Below are positions 6,194 through 13,346 of a stretch of 13,398 nucleotides of DNA, piece after piece; the stretch's first letter is position 1, and each line of letters starts with the position of its first letter. The notes beneath the pieces are model-generated. The model did not search any database, had not been told where the DNA came from, and was given only the letters and a program-made list of their open reading frames with translations. The DNA is from a bacterium (GTDB lineage: Bacteria; Electryoneota; RPQS01), in the NCBI GenBank assembly GCA_018814465.1, contig JAHIZR010000005.1, forward strand, positions 1 to 13,398, read 5' to 3'. Both the position numbers and the translations under genes were made by a program.

Positions 6194-6841
6194 ATGACTC
6201 AGATTAAGATTTGCTGCATCGCATCCATTGACGAGGCGCGGCTGGCGATTCGCTGCGGTGCATCGGCTTTAGGATTTGTGTCGGCCATGCCCAGCGGACC
6301 GGGAGTAATATCTGAGGAACAGATTGCGGAGATTATTCCGTTAATCCCGGAAGGGATTGCGACCTTTCTATTAACCAGCAAGACGGATGTCGCGGGGATA
6401 GTAAAGCAGTACGAGAAGTGCCGGCCTTCTGTTTTTCAATTATGCGACCGTGTAACGCCGGAGGATCATCGCGAACTGAAAGCCAAGCTGCCTGATGTCA
6501 AGCTGGTGCAGGTGATTCATGTGCTGGGAGAAGCATCCATTGATGAGGCGCTTGAGCAGTCGAAGACGATTGACGCATTGTTATTGGATTCGGGAAATCC
6601 TAATCTCGCTACGAAATCTTTGGGGGGTACGGGGCGATCTCATAATTGGAATATCAGCAGTGAGATTGTCAGGCAATCATCGGTTCCGGTTTATTTGGCA
6701 GGCGGCTTGACTCCTGAGAATGTGGCGGATGCGGTAAAGACGGTTCAACCCTATGGAGTGGATGTTTGCAGCGGTGTGCGGACGGCGGGGAAGTTGGCCT
6801 GGGAGAAGCTGGAGCGGTTTGTGGAACAGGTGAGTAACTAA
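6194..6841 (+). CDS. trpF: Phosphoribosylanthranilate isomerase-like protein (divergent TrpF)
   Basis: TrpF converts N-(5'-phosphoribosyl)anthranilate to CdRP in tryptophan synthesis. This 215-aa TIM-barrel protein keeps the general base Cys7 in KICCIAS (5-11), the proposed general acid Asp132 in ALLLDS (128-133), GGTGRSHNW (144-152), LAGGLTPENV (168-177) and the phosphate-binding GVDVCSGV (188-195). It departs from the standard KICG and the PKSxRYI loop: it has KICC, and GFVSAMPSGPGVIS (27-40) lacks the Arg that contacts substrate in characterised enzymes. It belongs to a divergent TrpF branch, so activity is probable but not assured. No other trp gene is in view. No Shine-Dalgarno sequence is clear before this ATG, and the next gene follows after 38 bp. 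Confidence 0.82.
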   Translation: MTQIKICCIASIDEARLAIRCGASALGFVSAMPSGPGVISEEQIAEIIPLIPEGIATFLLTSKTDVAGIVKQYEKCRPSVFQLCDRVTPEDHRELKAKLPDVKLVQVIHVLGEASIDEALEQSKTIDALLLDSGNPNLATKSLGGTGRSHNWNISSEIVRQSSVPVYLAGGLTPENVADAVKTVQPYGVDVCSGVRTAGKLAWEKLERFVEQVSN

Positions 6842-6879
6842 ATTCGATCAAAGTATATATCAGCCTTGGGGAGAATACT

Positions 6880-7602
6880 ATGCGATTCGTTTGTTTGTTG
6901 CTGTTGGTGTCGGCGCTGATCGCGATGGCGGGAGATGAGGATTGGGCAGTGGTTCCGGATTCACTCGATCCGGCCAAGGCGAAAAAAGCGATTGACGAGA
7001 TTCGTGAACAATGCTTGATTTTTTACATGGATAGAGGGCGTGCACCCGAAAGTGTCAAAGAGTTGATTGATTCGAAATATGTTGTCGGCATCGACTCGGC
7101 CACACTGACGCGCTGGGAATTTCGCCTTGGATTCAGTTATCCGACCAGTATCACGGCGCGGCCTAAGGTTTCTCACACCGGTTCAGGTGAGAAAACGCGG
7201 ATTGGTTCGACTTGGTGGCGTCAACACACTGTCACCTATGATTTTCTCAACGGACACTGGGGTGGACCGGGTTTTCCGTACTATGGCACGGAAAATTTGA
7301 CAGAGGAGCAAAAATCAGAATTGGTTATTGATGCTCAAGAAGCGATAGAGAATATCGCCTTATGGACGTCGGTTTTCTTAAGTGACCGAGGCCGCTATCC
7401 ACATGATATGAAAGAAATGAGGGATAATGGTTATGGTGTGATAACTCCCGCAGTCTATGTGCAATGGGATCTTCAACTCGTCGGCAGCCCGCCCACACAG
7501 ATCAAGGCCATCTCGTCGCACATCATGCCGGAGGGACAGGGTAAGGTGCTGATCTATGATATCGAAACGGAAAAATTTTCAGGGTATGGTGTAGATGAAT
7601 AG
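6880..7602 (+). CDS. Secreted protein with two pseudopilin-like modules
   Basis: This 240-aa protein has a signal peptide (residues 1-17, MRFVCLLLLVSALIAMA) and is not a family I recognise. The rest is a duplicated module at about 36-136 and 155-237. The matching landmarks are DRGRAPESVKEL (51-62) with DRGRYPHDMKEM (169-180), RWEFRL (78-83) with QWDLQL (195-200), YPTSITA (87-93) with PPTQIKA (204-210), and TYDF (119-122) with IYDI (225-228). A helix running into DRGRxPxxxxEL followed by beta strands recalls the head of type II pseudopilins, but the N-terminal methylated helix is replaced by an ordinary signal peptide. The location is periplasmic or outer face. GGGGAGA precedes the ATG. It sits between trpF and the DUF2207 gene without a terminator. 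Confidence 0.8.
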   Translation: MRFVCLLLLVSALIAMAGDEDWAVVPDSLDPAKAKKAIDEIREQCLIFYMDRGRAPESVKELIDSKYVVGIDSATLTRWEFRLGFSYPTSITARPKVSHTGSGEKTRIGSTWWRQHTVTYDFLNGHWGGPGFPYYGTENLTEEQKSELVIDAQEAIENIALWTSVFLSDRGRYPHDMKEMRDNGYGVITPAVYVQWDLQLVGSPPTQIKAISSHIMPEGQGKVLIYDIETEKFSGYGVDE

Positions 7603-7631
7603 CATGGTCCGCACCTAAATCGGAAATAAAA

Positions 7632-9542
7632 ATGAAAATCTGGGTCTCGCGTCAATTCATCATGCGGTTAAGGATCGTTTTGCTGGTGCTCAGCGGAGTG
7701 TTGTGGCTCTCTGTTGGTTCCGCGCAGGCGAAATCCTACTATCATCCGCTGATCGAACAGACGATTCAGATCGAAGCGGACGGCAGCGCACTGGTGGATG
7801 AAATCCGCAGCTACCGTTTCAAGGGTGACTTTTCCTATGCCTACCTGAGATTAGGCACGAAGGGCGAATACGGCACCTACGGGATAGAGTACTTAGGGGT
7901 CTGGGACGAGGACAGCGGCGATGAATTAAAGTGGAGCCAGACGCGCGAAGGCAGCGAGGAAGTACTGGTTTGGCACTATAAAGCCTTCAGCACGATCAAG
8001 CGTTTTCATTTGCGCTATCGTATCAAGTATGCCGTGCAGTGTTATCGCGACGTGGCGCAGTTTTACTGGAAAGTTATCGAGGAAAAACACGAGCGGATCG
8101 ACTCGCTGCGCTCAACTTTGCTGCTGCCGGAATCCAGTCTGCCGTTCTTTAATCTGTATGTGCACAGCAAAGCCAAGCCCGGTCATATTCACTTCGCCGA
8201 AGACTTGAGCCACGCGGACGTGCAACTCGGCAAAATCCACGACGGCAGCTTTGTCGAGTTCCGCGCGTTCTTCGAGCCGAAGGTGCTGGTCGATCCGAAT
8301 ATCCGTGTCGGCGAGGATCGCGCCTCCCTGCTGGCACATGAAGATAATATTCTGCATCCGGGTTTTCTGGTCTGGGTGCAGGAACATACGGGGATTATTG
8401 CGAAAATCGTTCCGTTCGTTGTGATTTTACTGCTCTATCTGTGGCTGTATTTAACCTATGGTACGGAGCCAAAGGTAAAATACGACAAGGAGTATGAACG
8501 GGATGCACCGCGTGATTTGCCGCCCGCGGTCGTATCGGCGATTCTGTCGCAGGGCGGAATAAATGAGCGCTCGGTTGCGCACGGTTTTTCGGCGACACTG
8601 CTGGAAGCCGGACGGTTGGGCTATCTGACGATGACGATGGAGCCGGGCGAGGATGAGCAGGAAATCGTCTACCGGTTGACCGACAAAGGCGAGCAACTTT
8701 TACACGGCAGACCGGTGGAGCGCAAGGCGGGAGAGCGCGAACTGACGACTTTCGAAATTGATGCGCTGAGAACGGTCTTTATCGACGCTGGCTCATTGCA
8801 CAGCGCGACGCAGAAAGAAATCAAGGATTGGGCGGGAAAAGTCATTGCGGGTAAGAGTAACTTCCTGAATTTCGTGCAGACCTGGGGGCTGGCAATGCGC
8901 GGCTGGTTCGAAGATCATTACTTCCCGATTGACGTGAAGGCCAGCGAAGAAGCAAAGGAAGTAATAAAGTTCATTCCGGTGGTGGTATTCGTGGCGCTGT
9001 TTCTGTGGCTTCAGTTGTACCACGGAGATGCCTATTTAGTTATTATCGCCTTTGCGGTCATGGCGGCCGGCAGCGTCGGGGCGCGCTTCATTTCCCGGCG
9101 CACACCACAAGCCGCACTAGAAGTCAAGCGTTGGGAAGCCTTCAAAAAATTCCTGACGGATTTCTCTGCCATGGAAGACGCACACGCGAATCTGCTGCCG
9201 ATGTGGGAAAAGTATCTCGTCTGGGCGGCGGCATTGGGCGTAGCGCCGAAATTGAGCATGAATTTGAGTCTGGCTCAGAGTGCCGAGGGTCATGCCGATG
9301 CTGCGTTCAACACCGACTGGATCAGCACGTTTTCCGGTCCGCGCGGCATCGCGCACACGTTTTCGCTCGCCGAATTAGTCTCGTTTACGGACAGTTTCTC
9401 CGGTTTCACCGATGCGCTGGAAAACACATTTAGCACGGGCGGGGGCGGCAGTTTTTCCGGCGGGGGGGGTGGCGGTGGCTTCGGCGGTGGGGGTGGCGGC
9501 GGCGGTGGAGGCGGGGGCGGCGGTTCCAGCGGTGCAGGATAA
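7632..9542 (+). CDS. DUF2207 membrane protein with poly-glycine C-terminus
   Basis: This 636-aa protein has a signal peptide ending at about residue 33 (GSAQA, then KSYYHPL). An extracytoplasmic DUF2207 beta domain covers about 35-240 (IQIEADGSALVDEI, then AQFYWKVIEE). Transmembrane helices lie at about 256-277, 445-465 and 468-487, with a cytoplasmic domain at 278-440 that looks winged-helix-like (GRLGYLTMTM, YRLTDKGEQLL). The C-terminal tail at about 602-636 is almost all Gly with a few Ser and Phe. This is the usual architecture of YciQ-type proteins, whose function is unknown. The start may instead be the ATG at 7662 (residue 11), which gives a more compact signal peptide. The lemA gene follows 7 nt after the stop, a pairing common in this family, and the two probably act together at the inner membrane. 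Confidence 0.9.
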   Translation: MKIWVSRQFIMRLRIVLLVLSGVLWLSVGSAQAKSYYHPLIEQTIQIEADGSALVDEIRSYRFKGDFSYAYLRLGTKGEYGTYGIEYLGVWDEDSGDELKWSQTREGSEEVLVWHYKAFSTIKRFHLRYRIKYAVQCYRDVAQFYWKVIEEKHERIDSLRSTLLLPESSLPFFNLYVHSKAKPGHIHFAEDLSHADVQLGKIHDGSFVEFRAFFEPKVLVDPNIRVGEDRASLLAHEDNILHPGFLVWVQEHTGIIAKIVPFVVILLLYLWLYLTYGTEPKVKYDKEYERDAPRDLPPAVVSAILSQGGINERSVAHGFSATLLEAGRLGYLTMTMEPGEDEQEIVYRLTDKGEQLLHGRPVERKAGERELTTFEIDALRTVFIDAGSLHSATQKEIKDWAGKVIAGKSNFLNFVQTWGLAMRGWFEDHYFPIDVKASEEAKEVIKFIPVVVFVALFLWLQLYHGDAYLVIIAFAVMAAGSVGARFISRRTPQAALEVKRWEAFKKFLTDFSAMEDAHANLLPMWEKYLVWAAALGVAPKLSMNLSLAQSAEGHADAAFNTDWISTFSGPRGIAHTFSLAELVSFTDSFSGFTDALENTFSTGGGGSFSGGGGGGGFGGGGGGGGGGGGGGSSGAG

Positions 9543-9549
9543 GCGAGAT

Positions 9550-10065
9550 ATGAACTGGATTATTCTGATACTATTGCTTGTGCTGGTGTGGGTGGTCGTG
9601 ACCTTCAACCGGCTGGTCGTGCTGCGCAACCGGACGCATAACCAGTGGGCGCAAGTGGAAAGCGAGCTGAAGCGGCGTTTTGATTTAATCTCACGGCTGG
9701 TCACGGTCATGCAGGGCCATCAGATCTATGAAGCGAACACGCTCACGGCAGTCGTGGAAGAGCGCAGACTTGCGCATGAAGGCGGCGACGTCGGCGAAGT
9801 CAATCGCACCGAAAGCACGCTGCGGGAGACGGTCAAGACGATATTCGGTCTGGTCGAAAATTATCCCGTGCTGAAAACCAACCGACTCGCGCTGAACCTG
9901 CAAAAGGAGCTCATTGATACCGAAGACCGCATCCGCTTCGCGCGGCAGTTCTATAACGATACCGTGATGAAATACAATAACTGGCGGCAGATGTTTCCGG
10001 CGTCGCTGGTTGCGGAGCGAATGGGATTCAAGGAGGGGGTTTATTTTGATGCGGAGGGGCAGTAA
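9550..10065 (+). CDS. LemA family membrane protein
   Basis: This 171-aa protein has an N-terminal transmembrane helix (residues 2-20, NWIILILLLVLVWVVVTFN) and a long helical bundle with the LemA signature RNRTHNQWAQVESELKRRFD (about 27-46), then LISRLVTVMQGH. The end is also typical (TEDRIRFARQFYNDTVMKYN, then RMGFKEGVYFDAEGQ). LemA proteins have a short external N-terminus and a helical domain; their role is uncertain. The ATG at 9550 is chosen, with GCGAGA just before it. The in-frame sequence further upstream is only the alternate-frame translation of the Gly-rich tail of the DUF2207 gene. It lies 7 nt after that gene, so translation is probably coupled. Confidence 0.92.
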   Translation: MNWIILILLLVLVWVVVTFNRLVVLRNRTHNQWAQVESELKRRFDLISRLVTVMQGHQIYEANTLTAVVEERRLAHEGGDVGEVNRTESTLRETVKTIFGLVENYPVLKTNRLALNLQKELIDTEDRIRFARQFYNDTVMKYNNWRQMFPASLVAERMGFKEGVYFDAEGQ

Positions 10066-10092
10066 CTTGAAGTGCCCAAATGGAATATCAAA

Positions 10093-10596
10093 ATGAAGAG
10101 TCTGATACCCGTCGAACGTATTGAAAACAAAATACTTCTGATTCGTGGTCAGAAAGTCATGCTGGATAGAGACTTAGCGGAGTTGTATGGTGTTGAAACA
10201 AAACAACTTAGCAGGCAGGTCTCACGTAACATAGATCGATTTCCGGATGATTTCATGTTCAATCTGACTCGCGAAGAGTTGGATGACTTGAGGTGCCAAT
10301 TTGGCACCTCAAGATGGGGTGGCAGCCGCTATCTACCGAGGGTCTTCACGGAGCAGGGTGTGGCGATGCTGTCGAGTGTGCTGCGGAGTCAACGGGCGGT
10401 GCAGGTTAATATCATGATCATGCGCGCTTTCGTGAAGATGCGGGAATTGCTCGCCACACACAAAGACCTCACACGCAAACTAAATGATCTGGAAAAGAAG
10501 TACGACAAGCAGTTTGCAATCGTCTTTGATGCCATCCGACAATTGATGGCACCACCCGATCCACCGAAGAAAAAAGATAAGATGGGGTTTCGGTGA
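10093..10596 (+). CDS. ORF6N-domain DNA-binding protein
   Basis: This 167-aa protein starts with the ORF6N domain (residues 4-115). Visible motifs are LIPVERIENKILLIRGQKVMLD (4-25), LYGVETKQLSRQVSRN (31-46), RFPDDFMFNLT (49-59) and YLPRVFTEQGVAMLSSVLRS (80-99). A coiled-coil-like helix follows (121-150), ending in a Pro/Lys-rich tail. ORF6N is a phage-derived DNA-binding domain of the KilA-N/Bro group, found in phage antirepressors and in many unlinked chromosomal copies, and the binding site is unknown. The ATG at 10093 fits the family start. A GTG at 10072 would add seven residues and has GGAGGGG at long spacing (about 12-14 nt). It lies 27 nt after the LemA gene. The reading frame is intact around an internal 27-bp inverted repeat. 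Confidence 0.9.
   Translation: MKSLIPVERIENKILLIRGQKVMLDRDLAELYGVETKQLSRQVSRNIDRFPDDFMFNLTREELDDLRCQFGTSRWGGSRYLPRVFTEQGVAMLSSVLRSQRAVQVNIMIMRAFVKMRELLATHKDLTRKLNDLEKKYDKQFAIVFDAIRQLMAPPDPPKKKDKMGFR
10287..10313 (+). repeat. 27-bp inverted repeat inside the ORF6N gene
   Basis: CTTGAGGTGCCAA (10287-10299) and its exact complement (10301-10313) flank a single T. The DNA encodes LRCQFGTSR, so the symmetry sits within conserved domain sequence. It could act as an operator, an mRNA hairpin or a DNA-element target. Confidence 0.85.
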
Positions 10597-10650
10597 TATC
10601 GCAGGGATACAGTTTTTTATTTCGAAACCACGAGTATGCGAGAACCCTAA

Positions 10651-10983
10651 ATGAGCAAAATACTATTCATCGGCAAGTGGAAGCTAATTGAAGTCGGCGA
10701 TTGGACAGAAGACGAACTTGAAGAATTCGATCCCGCAATTATTGAATTCAAGAAGAATCGGAGTGGTCATCTTTCTTTTCTCGCCTTGAATGCGGAGATC
10801 GATTGGGATACCGACGAACCTGAAGACTACGGACGGATAGACTTCATCTGGATTGGCTTTGATGATGGTACTGAGGTATTCGGACGCGGGTGGGCGGTGT
10901 GCGATGGCGAGGAACTGAACGGCGAGATCATCTTCTTTAAGGGAGATCGCTATCGTATTTTGGCACAAGAAATGAAGCCGTAG
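10651..10983 (+). CDS. Small uncharacterised beta-rich protein (paralogue A)
   Basis: This 110-aa acidic protein has no signal peptide or membrane segment and is predicted to be mostly beta strand. It is related to the protein at 11544-11933. Shared positions are GKW (8-10), LNAEIDW (46-52; LDADVDY in the other), an F-x-W strand (FIW, 65-67; FTW) and FGRGWAVCDGEELNGEI (77-93; CGRGHAITDGKNHMTGQI). From memory it belongs to a widespread family of hypothetical proteins ending in a GRGWA-DG-L-G-I-FH-GD pattern, with no established function. No Cys or His cluster suggests an enzyme, and a lipocalin-like barrel is a guess. The ribosome-binding site is weak. The next gene starts 86 nt downstream. 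Confidence 0.78.
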   Translation: MSKILFIGKWKLIEVGDWTEDELEEFDPAIIEFKKNRSGHLSFLALNAEIDWDTDEPEDYGRIDFIWIGFDDGTEVFGRGWAVCDGEELNGEIIFFKGDRYRILAQEMKP

Positions 10984-11069
10984 CAGGCTTATCCGGCAAC
11001 TTAGACAGTGGGATCGCCTTTATAAAAAGTATATCCGGCATTGGAAACCAAAAACAGGTACAGGCTTTC

Positions 11070-11513
11070 TTGAAAAAGAACATTGTTGAATCTTTCTTGG
11101 AATACGCGCGTGATAATGGGCAGGAATTTGCCAAGCGCTATCCTGAAATAGTTAACGTCATGAATATGGGTGATGCGGACTGGCCGGACTGGGAATTCAA
11201 TCTGACGGCGGCGTGTTGCGGTCTTGCAATCTTATTGCTGGAGGATGAGTTCAGCAAGGCTAATATTCTGACTCAGGCCGCGATGCTGGATAAAAATCTC
11301 CCCGGTGCCATTCAGCATCTCTTCGATTTTATTCAGAAAAATGCCGCAGAACAAGCCTTGAACCATATCGTCGGTATATGGGTTATTGTGAATCTCGCGC
11401 GCGAGCTTCCCGACTACGAGTATATTTACCGGCTGGCCCACGTGATCGGCGGACTGGCCGTGCTGATTGTCGAACAGGAGGGCATTCCAGTCGACAAGAT
11501 CGAATTCAATTGA
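11070..11513 (+). CDS. Uncharacterised helical protein, start uncertain
   Basis: This 147-aa frame starts at a TTG (no ATG is available) and is preceded by only a weak AGG ribosome-binding site. The protein is mainly helical and I do not recognise it. Two segments resemble each other: AACCGLAILLLEDEF (about 47-61) and HVIGGLAVLIVEQEG (about 124-138), which hints at a duplicated helical repeat. The hydrophobicity is not long enough for confident membrane helices. The frame stays open upstream to about 10941 and reads plausibly as protein (LSGNLDSGIAFIKSISG, about 10989-11039) with no ATG, GTG or TTG. The true start may therefore be a rare codon, or the 5' end may be damaged. It lies between two paralogous genes, 30 nt before the second. 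Confidence 0.65.
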   Translation: MKKNIVESFLEYARDNGQEFAKRYPEIVNVMNMGDADWPDWEFNLTAACCGLAILLLEDEFSKANILTQAAMLDKNLPGAIQHLFDFIQKNAAEQALNHIVGIWVIVNLARELPDYEYIYRLAHVIGGLAVLIVEQEGIPVDKIEFN

Positions 11514-11543
11514 TCGCAAGCGAAAATGTGAGGATGAATTTCG

Positions 11544-11933
11544 ATGACACGCTCAGCAGTAGATCGCATCAAAGGAAAGTGGCGAATCACGGAAGTGGAA
11601 GGCCTTGAATCGCCCGATATCAATCAGGACGAGCTTGCGCATTTCGAATTTCTGGATGATGGAATCGGCGGTTTCTGCTTCGGGGGACTGGATGCCGATG
11701 TGGACTACCTTGCCGGCGAACACCAACGCAAACCCGCCGTCGAATTCACTTGGGAGGGAGCGCTCTTCAGCAGGGAATTGTGTGGCCGCGGCCATGCAAT
11801 CACTGACGGTAAGAATCATATGACGGGACAAATCTGGATACACATGGGAGAGCATCTCTTCTTCAAAGCCACCCGCTGGGGACGCTGGCTCTATGACGAA
11901 CGCATGAAAAAGCAGAAAAGCGAACAACCGTAG
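11544..11933 (+). CDS. Small uncharacterised beta-rich protein (paralogue B)
   Basis: This 129-aa protein is a divergent paralogue of the product at 10651-10983. Its motifs are IKGKWRITEVEG (9-20), GGLDADVDY (47-55), VEFTWEG (66-72), ELCGRGHAITDG (78-89), MTGQIWIHMGEHLFFKATR (93-111) and a basic tail (YDERMKKQKSEQP). It is cytoplasmic and probably beta-rich, with no known function. The ATG has GAGGA about 8 nt upstream. It is the last gene of a three-gene cluster, with spacings that allow co-transcription. No clear terminator follows before the tandem repeats at 11972. Confidence 0.8.
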   Translation: MTRSAVDRIKGKWRITEVEGLESPDINQDELAHFEFLDDGIGGFCFGGLDADVDYLAGEHQRKPAVEFTWEGALFSRELCGRGHAITDGKNHMTGQIWIHMGEHLFFKATRWGRWLYDERMKKQKSEQP

Positions 11934-11971
11934 GGATACAATACATTCTGTCTCTATAGCGTGCACTTTTA

Positions 11972-12070
11972 CGTGTCATCCTGAATGCAGGCTTTGCCTC
12001 CTCTCGTGTCATCCTGAACGAAGGCTTTGCCTCCTCTCGTGTCATCCTGAATGCAGGCTTTGCGGAATGA
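11972..12070. repeat. Three tandem copies of a 33-bp repeat
   Basis: Units begin at 11972, 12005 and 12038, a period of exactly 33 bp. Each starts CGTGTCATCCTGAA and continues into GGCTTTGCCTCCTCT. The middle copy has CGAA in place of TGCA, and the third diverges at its end into GCGGAATGAAGGATC. The core GTCATCCTGAA-GAAGGATC resembles short dispersed repeats common in many environmental bacterial genomes. The minus-strand translation would be an 11-residue repeat (AFRMTREEAKP), which is a by-product and not a gene. Confidence 0.88.
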
Positions 12071-12204
12071 AGGATCACAAAAGGTTGCCTTGATTGTCAC
12101 CCCCCTTTCATTTCCCCTTAACGAAGGAAACAGAAAGAGAGATTCTTCAACCCGCTGAGGAACGAAAAGATCAGCAGGCTTCAGCAACTGTCTTGATTAT
12201 TTAG
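12071..12204. other. Region between tandem repeats and transposase, probably containing one IS end
   Basis: There is no ORF here. An inverted repeat ACTGTC (12188-12193)/GACAGT (12210-12215) spans the transposase stop codon. IS110 elements lack long terminal inverted repeats, so the boundary between IS and host DNA cannot be placed by eye. Confidence 0.35.
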
Positions 12205-13149
12205 TTACGCGACAGTGGATTTTGGATTCCAGGGTTGTTGGTTTTTGAGCATGGTATTCAGGATGACGAGCAGTTTGCGCATGCAGGCGACGAGGGCTGA
12301 TTTCTTGGCTTTGCCGCGTGCCACGAGTTGCTGATAATGAGCCCGGATGTACGGATTGTACTGCGTGGCGACGAGCGTGGCCATATAGAGCGCGCTGCGG
12401 ACCGGGGCGCGTCCGCCCCAGGTTGCGCGTTTGCCTTTCCATTTGCCGCTGTCGCGATTGAAGGGTGCTACCCCGACCAGCGCGGCGATTTCGTGGCGCG
12501 ACAGGCGGCCTAACTCGGGCAGTTCCGCGATTATCGTGGCCGCCGTCGTCGGACCGATGCCGGGAACACTCTGTAGCAGATCAAACTGCGTCTGCCATAA
12601 GGGGCTTTGCCGCAGTTTGTCCTGCAACTCGTCATCCAGTTTGGCTAACTGTTTTTCCAGATAGGCGATGTGCTGTTCCAGCGACTTTTTCAGGGGACGA
12701 GCCGCCCGTAAGAGTCGATGGCGTTCCGCCCGCAGCATCTGATGCAACTGCCGCCGCCGCGCGACCAGCGCCATCAAGTCGCGGGTCTGTTCGTCCGGCA
12801 AGGACCGGACTTCGGGTTTCACCGCCTCCCCGAACCGCGCCAGCACCTGCGCATCAATGCGATCTGTCTTTGCTAAGACGCCGGTGGCTTTCGCGAAGTC
12901 GCGCACCTGACGCGGATTGATCACCACGACCGGCAACTTCGCTTCGGCCAGCACAATGACCAACTCCTGCTCCAACTTCCCGGTGCTCTCAACGATGATC
13001 CGCGCCGGGGAAAGTTTTACCAACCGCTTGGCCAATGCCGTCATCGCGCGCGGATGATGCTTTACGGACCAAACTTGATCCGCCGTCGTCGCAATATCCA
13101 GGTGGTCCTGCGCGACGTCGATGCCAACATAAACTGCTGCTGCTTCCAT
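12205..13149 (-). CDS. IS110-family transposase (DEDD recombinase)
   Basis: This 314-aa protein has the two-domain IS110 layout. The N-terminal RuvC-like DEDD domain shows YVGIDVAQDHLDIA (7-20, Asp11), IIVESTG (51-57, Glu54) and AKTDRIDAQVLARF (93-106, Asp96 and Asp99). A coiled-coil linker covers about 118-185. The C-terminal Transposase_20 domain shows LLQSVPGIGPTTAATIIAEL (191-210), LVGVAPFNRDSGKWKGKR (224-241) and GGRAPVRSALYMATLVA (245-261); Ser234 in RDSG is the likely catalytic serine. These recombinases insert without terminal repeats, guided by a bridge RNA from the element's non-coding end. The frame is full length and looks intact. AAGGGA lies about 8 nt before the ATG at 13149. 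The gene is oriented opposite to its neighbours. Confidence 0.95.
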   Translation of the reverse strand: MEAAAVYVGIDVAQDHLDIATTADQVWSVKHHPRAMTALAKRLVKLSPARIIVESTGKLEQELVIVLAEAKLPVVVINPRQVRDFAKATGVLAKTDRIDAQVLARFGEAVKPEVRSLPDEQTRDLMALVARRRQLHQMLRAERHRLLRAARPLKKSLEQHIAYLEKQLAKLDDELQDKLRQSPLWQTQFDLLQSVPGIGPTTAATIIAELPELGRLSRHEIAALVGVAPFNRDSGKWKGKRATWGGRAPVRSALYMATLVATQYNPYIRAHYQQLVARGKAKKSALVACMRKLLVILNTMLKNQQPWNPKSTVA

Positions 13150-13310
13150 GAGTGTGTTCCCTTCGGGTGAGACGTCCCAACCTTGTCATGATACGGGCTC
13201 GAATAAATCGGCCCAGGCAACTGTTCGGGATCTGATGACACTACGCTCGCGACGACCCAGCTGAGGCACGGGCTCAAACGCCCAAGAATGAGACGGCCTA
13301 TCGCGAACCG
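13150..13310 (-). ncRNA. Candidate IS110 bridge RNA region
   Basis: These 160 nt directly upstream of the transposase, read on the minus strand, carry no ORF but several short hairpins. GGGC-GTTTGA-GCCC lies at about 13270-13283, and GGGC-(12 nt)-GCCC at about 13199-13218. Both right arms fall within the repeated octamer GAGCCCGT, and CCC-GAA-GGG lies just before the ATG. In the IS110 subgroup the bridge RNA, whose two loops pair with donor and target DNA, is encoded here. The loops and the exact ends are not resolved. Confidence 0.45.
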
Positions 13311-13312
13311 CT

Positions 13313-13346
13313 TTTCTTCCCGTCCCGCGCGCGGGACGGGAAGAAA
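13313..13346. repeat. Perfect 34-bp palindrome upstream of the IS110 transposase
   Basis: TTTCTTCCCGTCCCGCG (13313-13329) is followed at once by its exact reverse complement (13330-13346), with no central spacer. As RNA it would form a very GC-rich hairpin. It could be the 5' stem-loop preceding the bridge RNA, or an insulator that stops read-through from outside the element. Confidence 0.9.

Noticed and set aside
9412..9549. 46-residue Ala/Val-rich extension of the LemA protein
   Set aside because: It is the alternate-frame reading of the G-rich tail of the DUF2207 gene; LemA proteins start at the membrane helix (ATG 9550).
11972..12070. CRISPR array
   Set aside because: The units abut directly, with no unique spacers and no cas genes nearby.
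11863..12187. Minus-strand ORFs with an 11-residue repeat FRMTREEAKP
   Set aside because: They arise because the 33-bp DNA repeat is a multiple of three; no ribosome-binding site or conserved domain.
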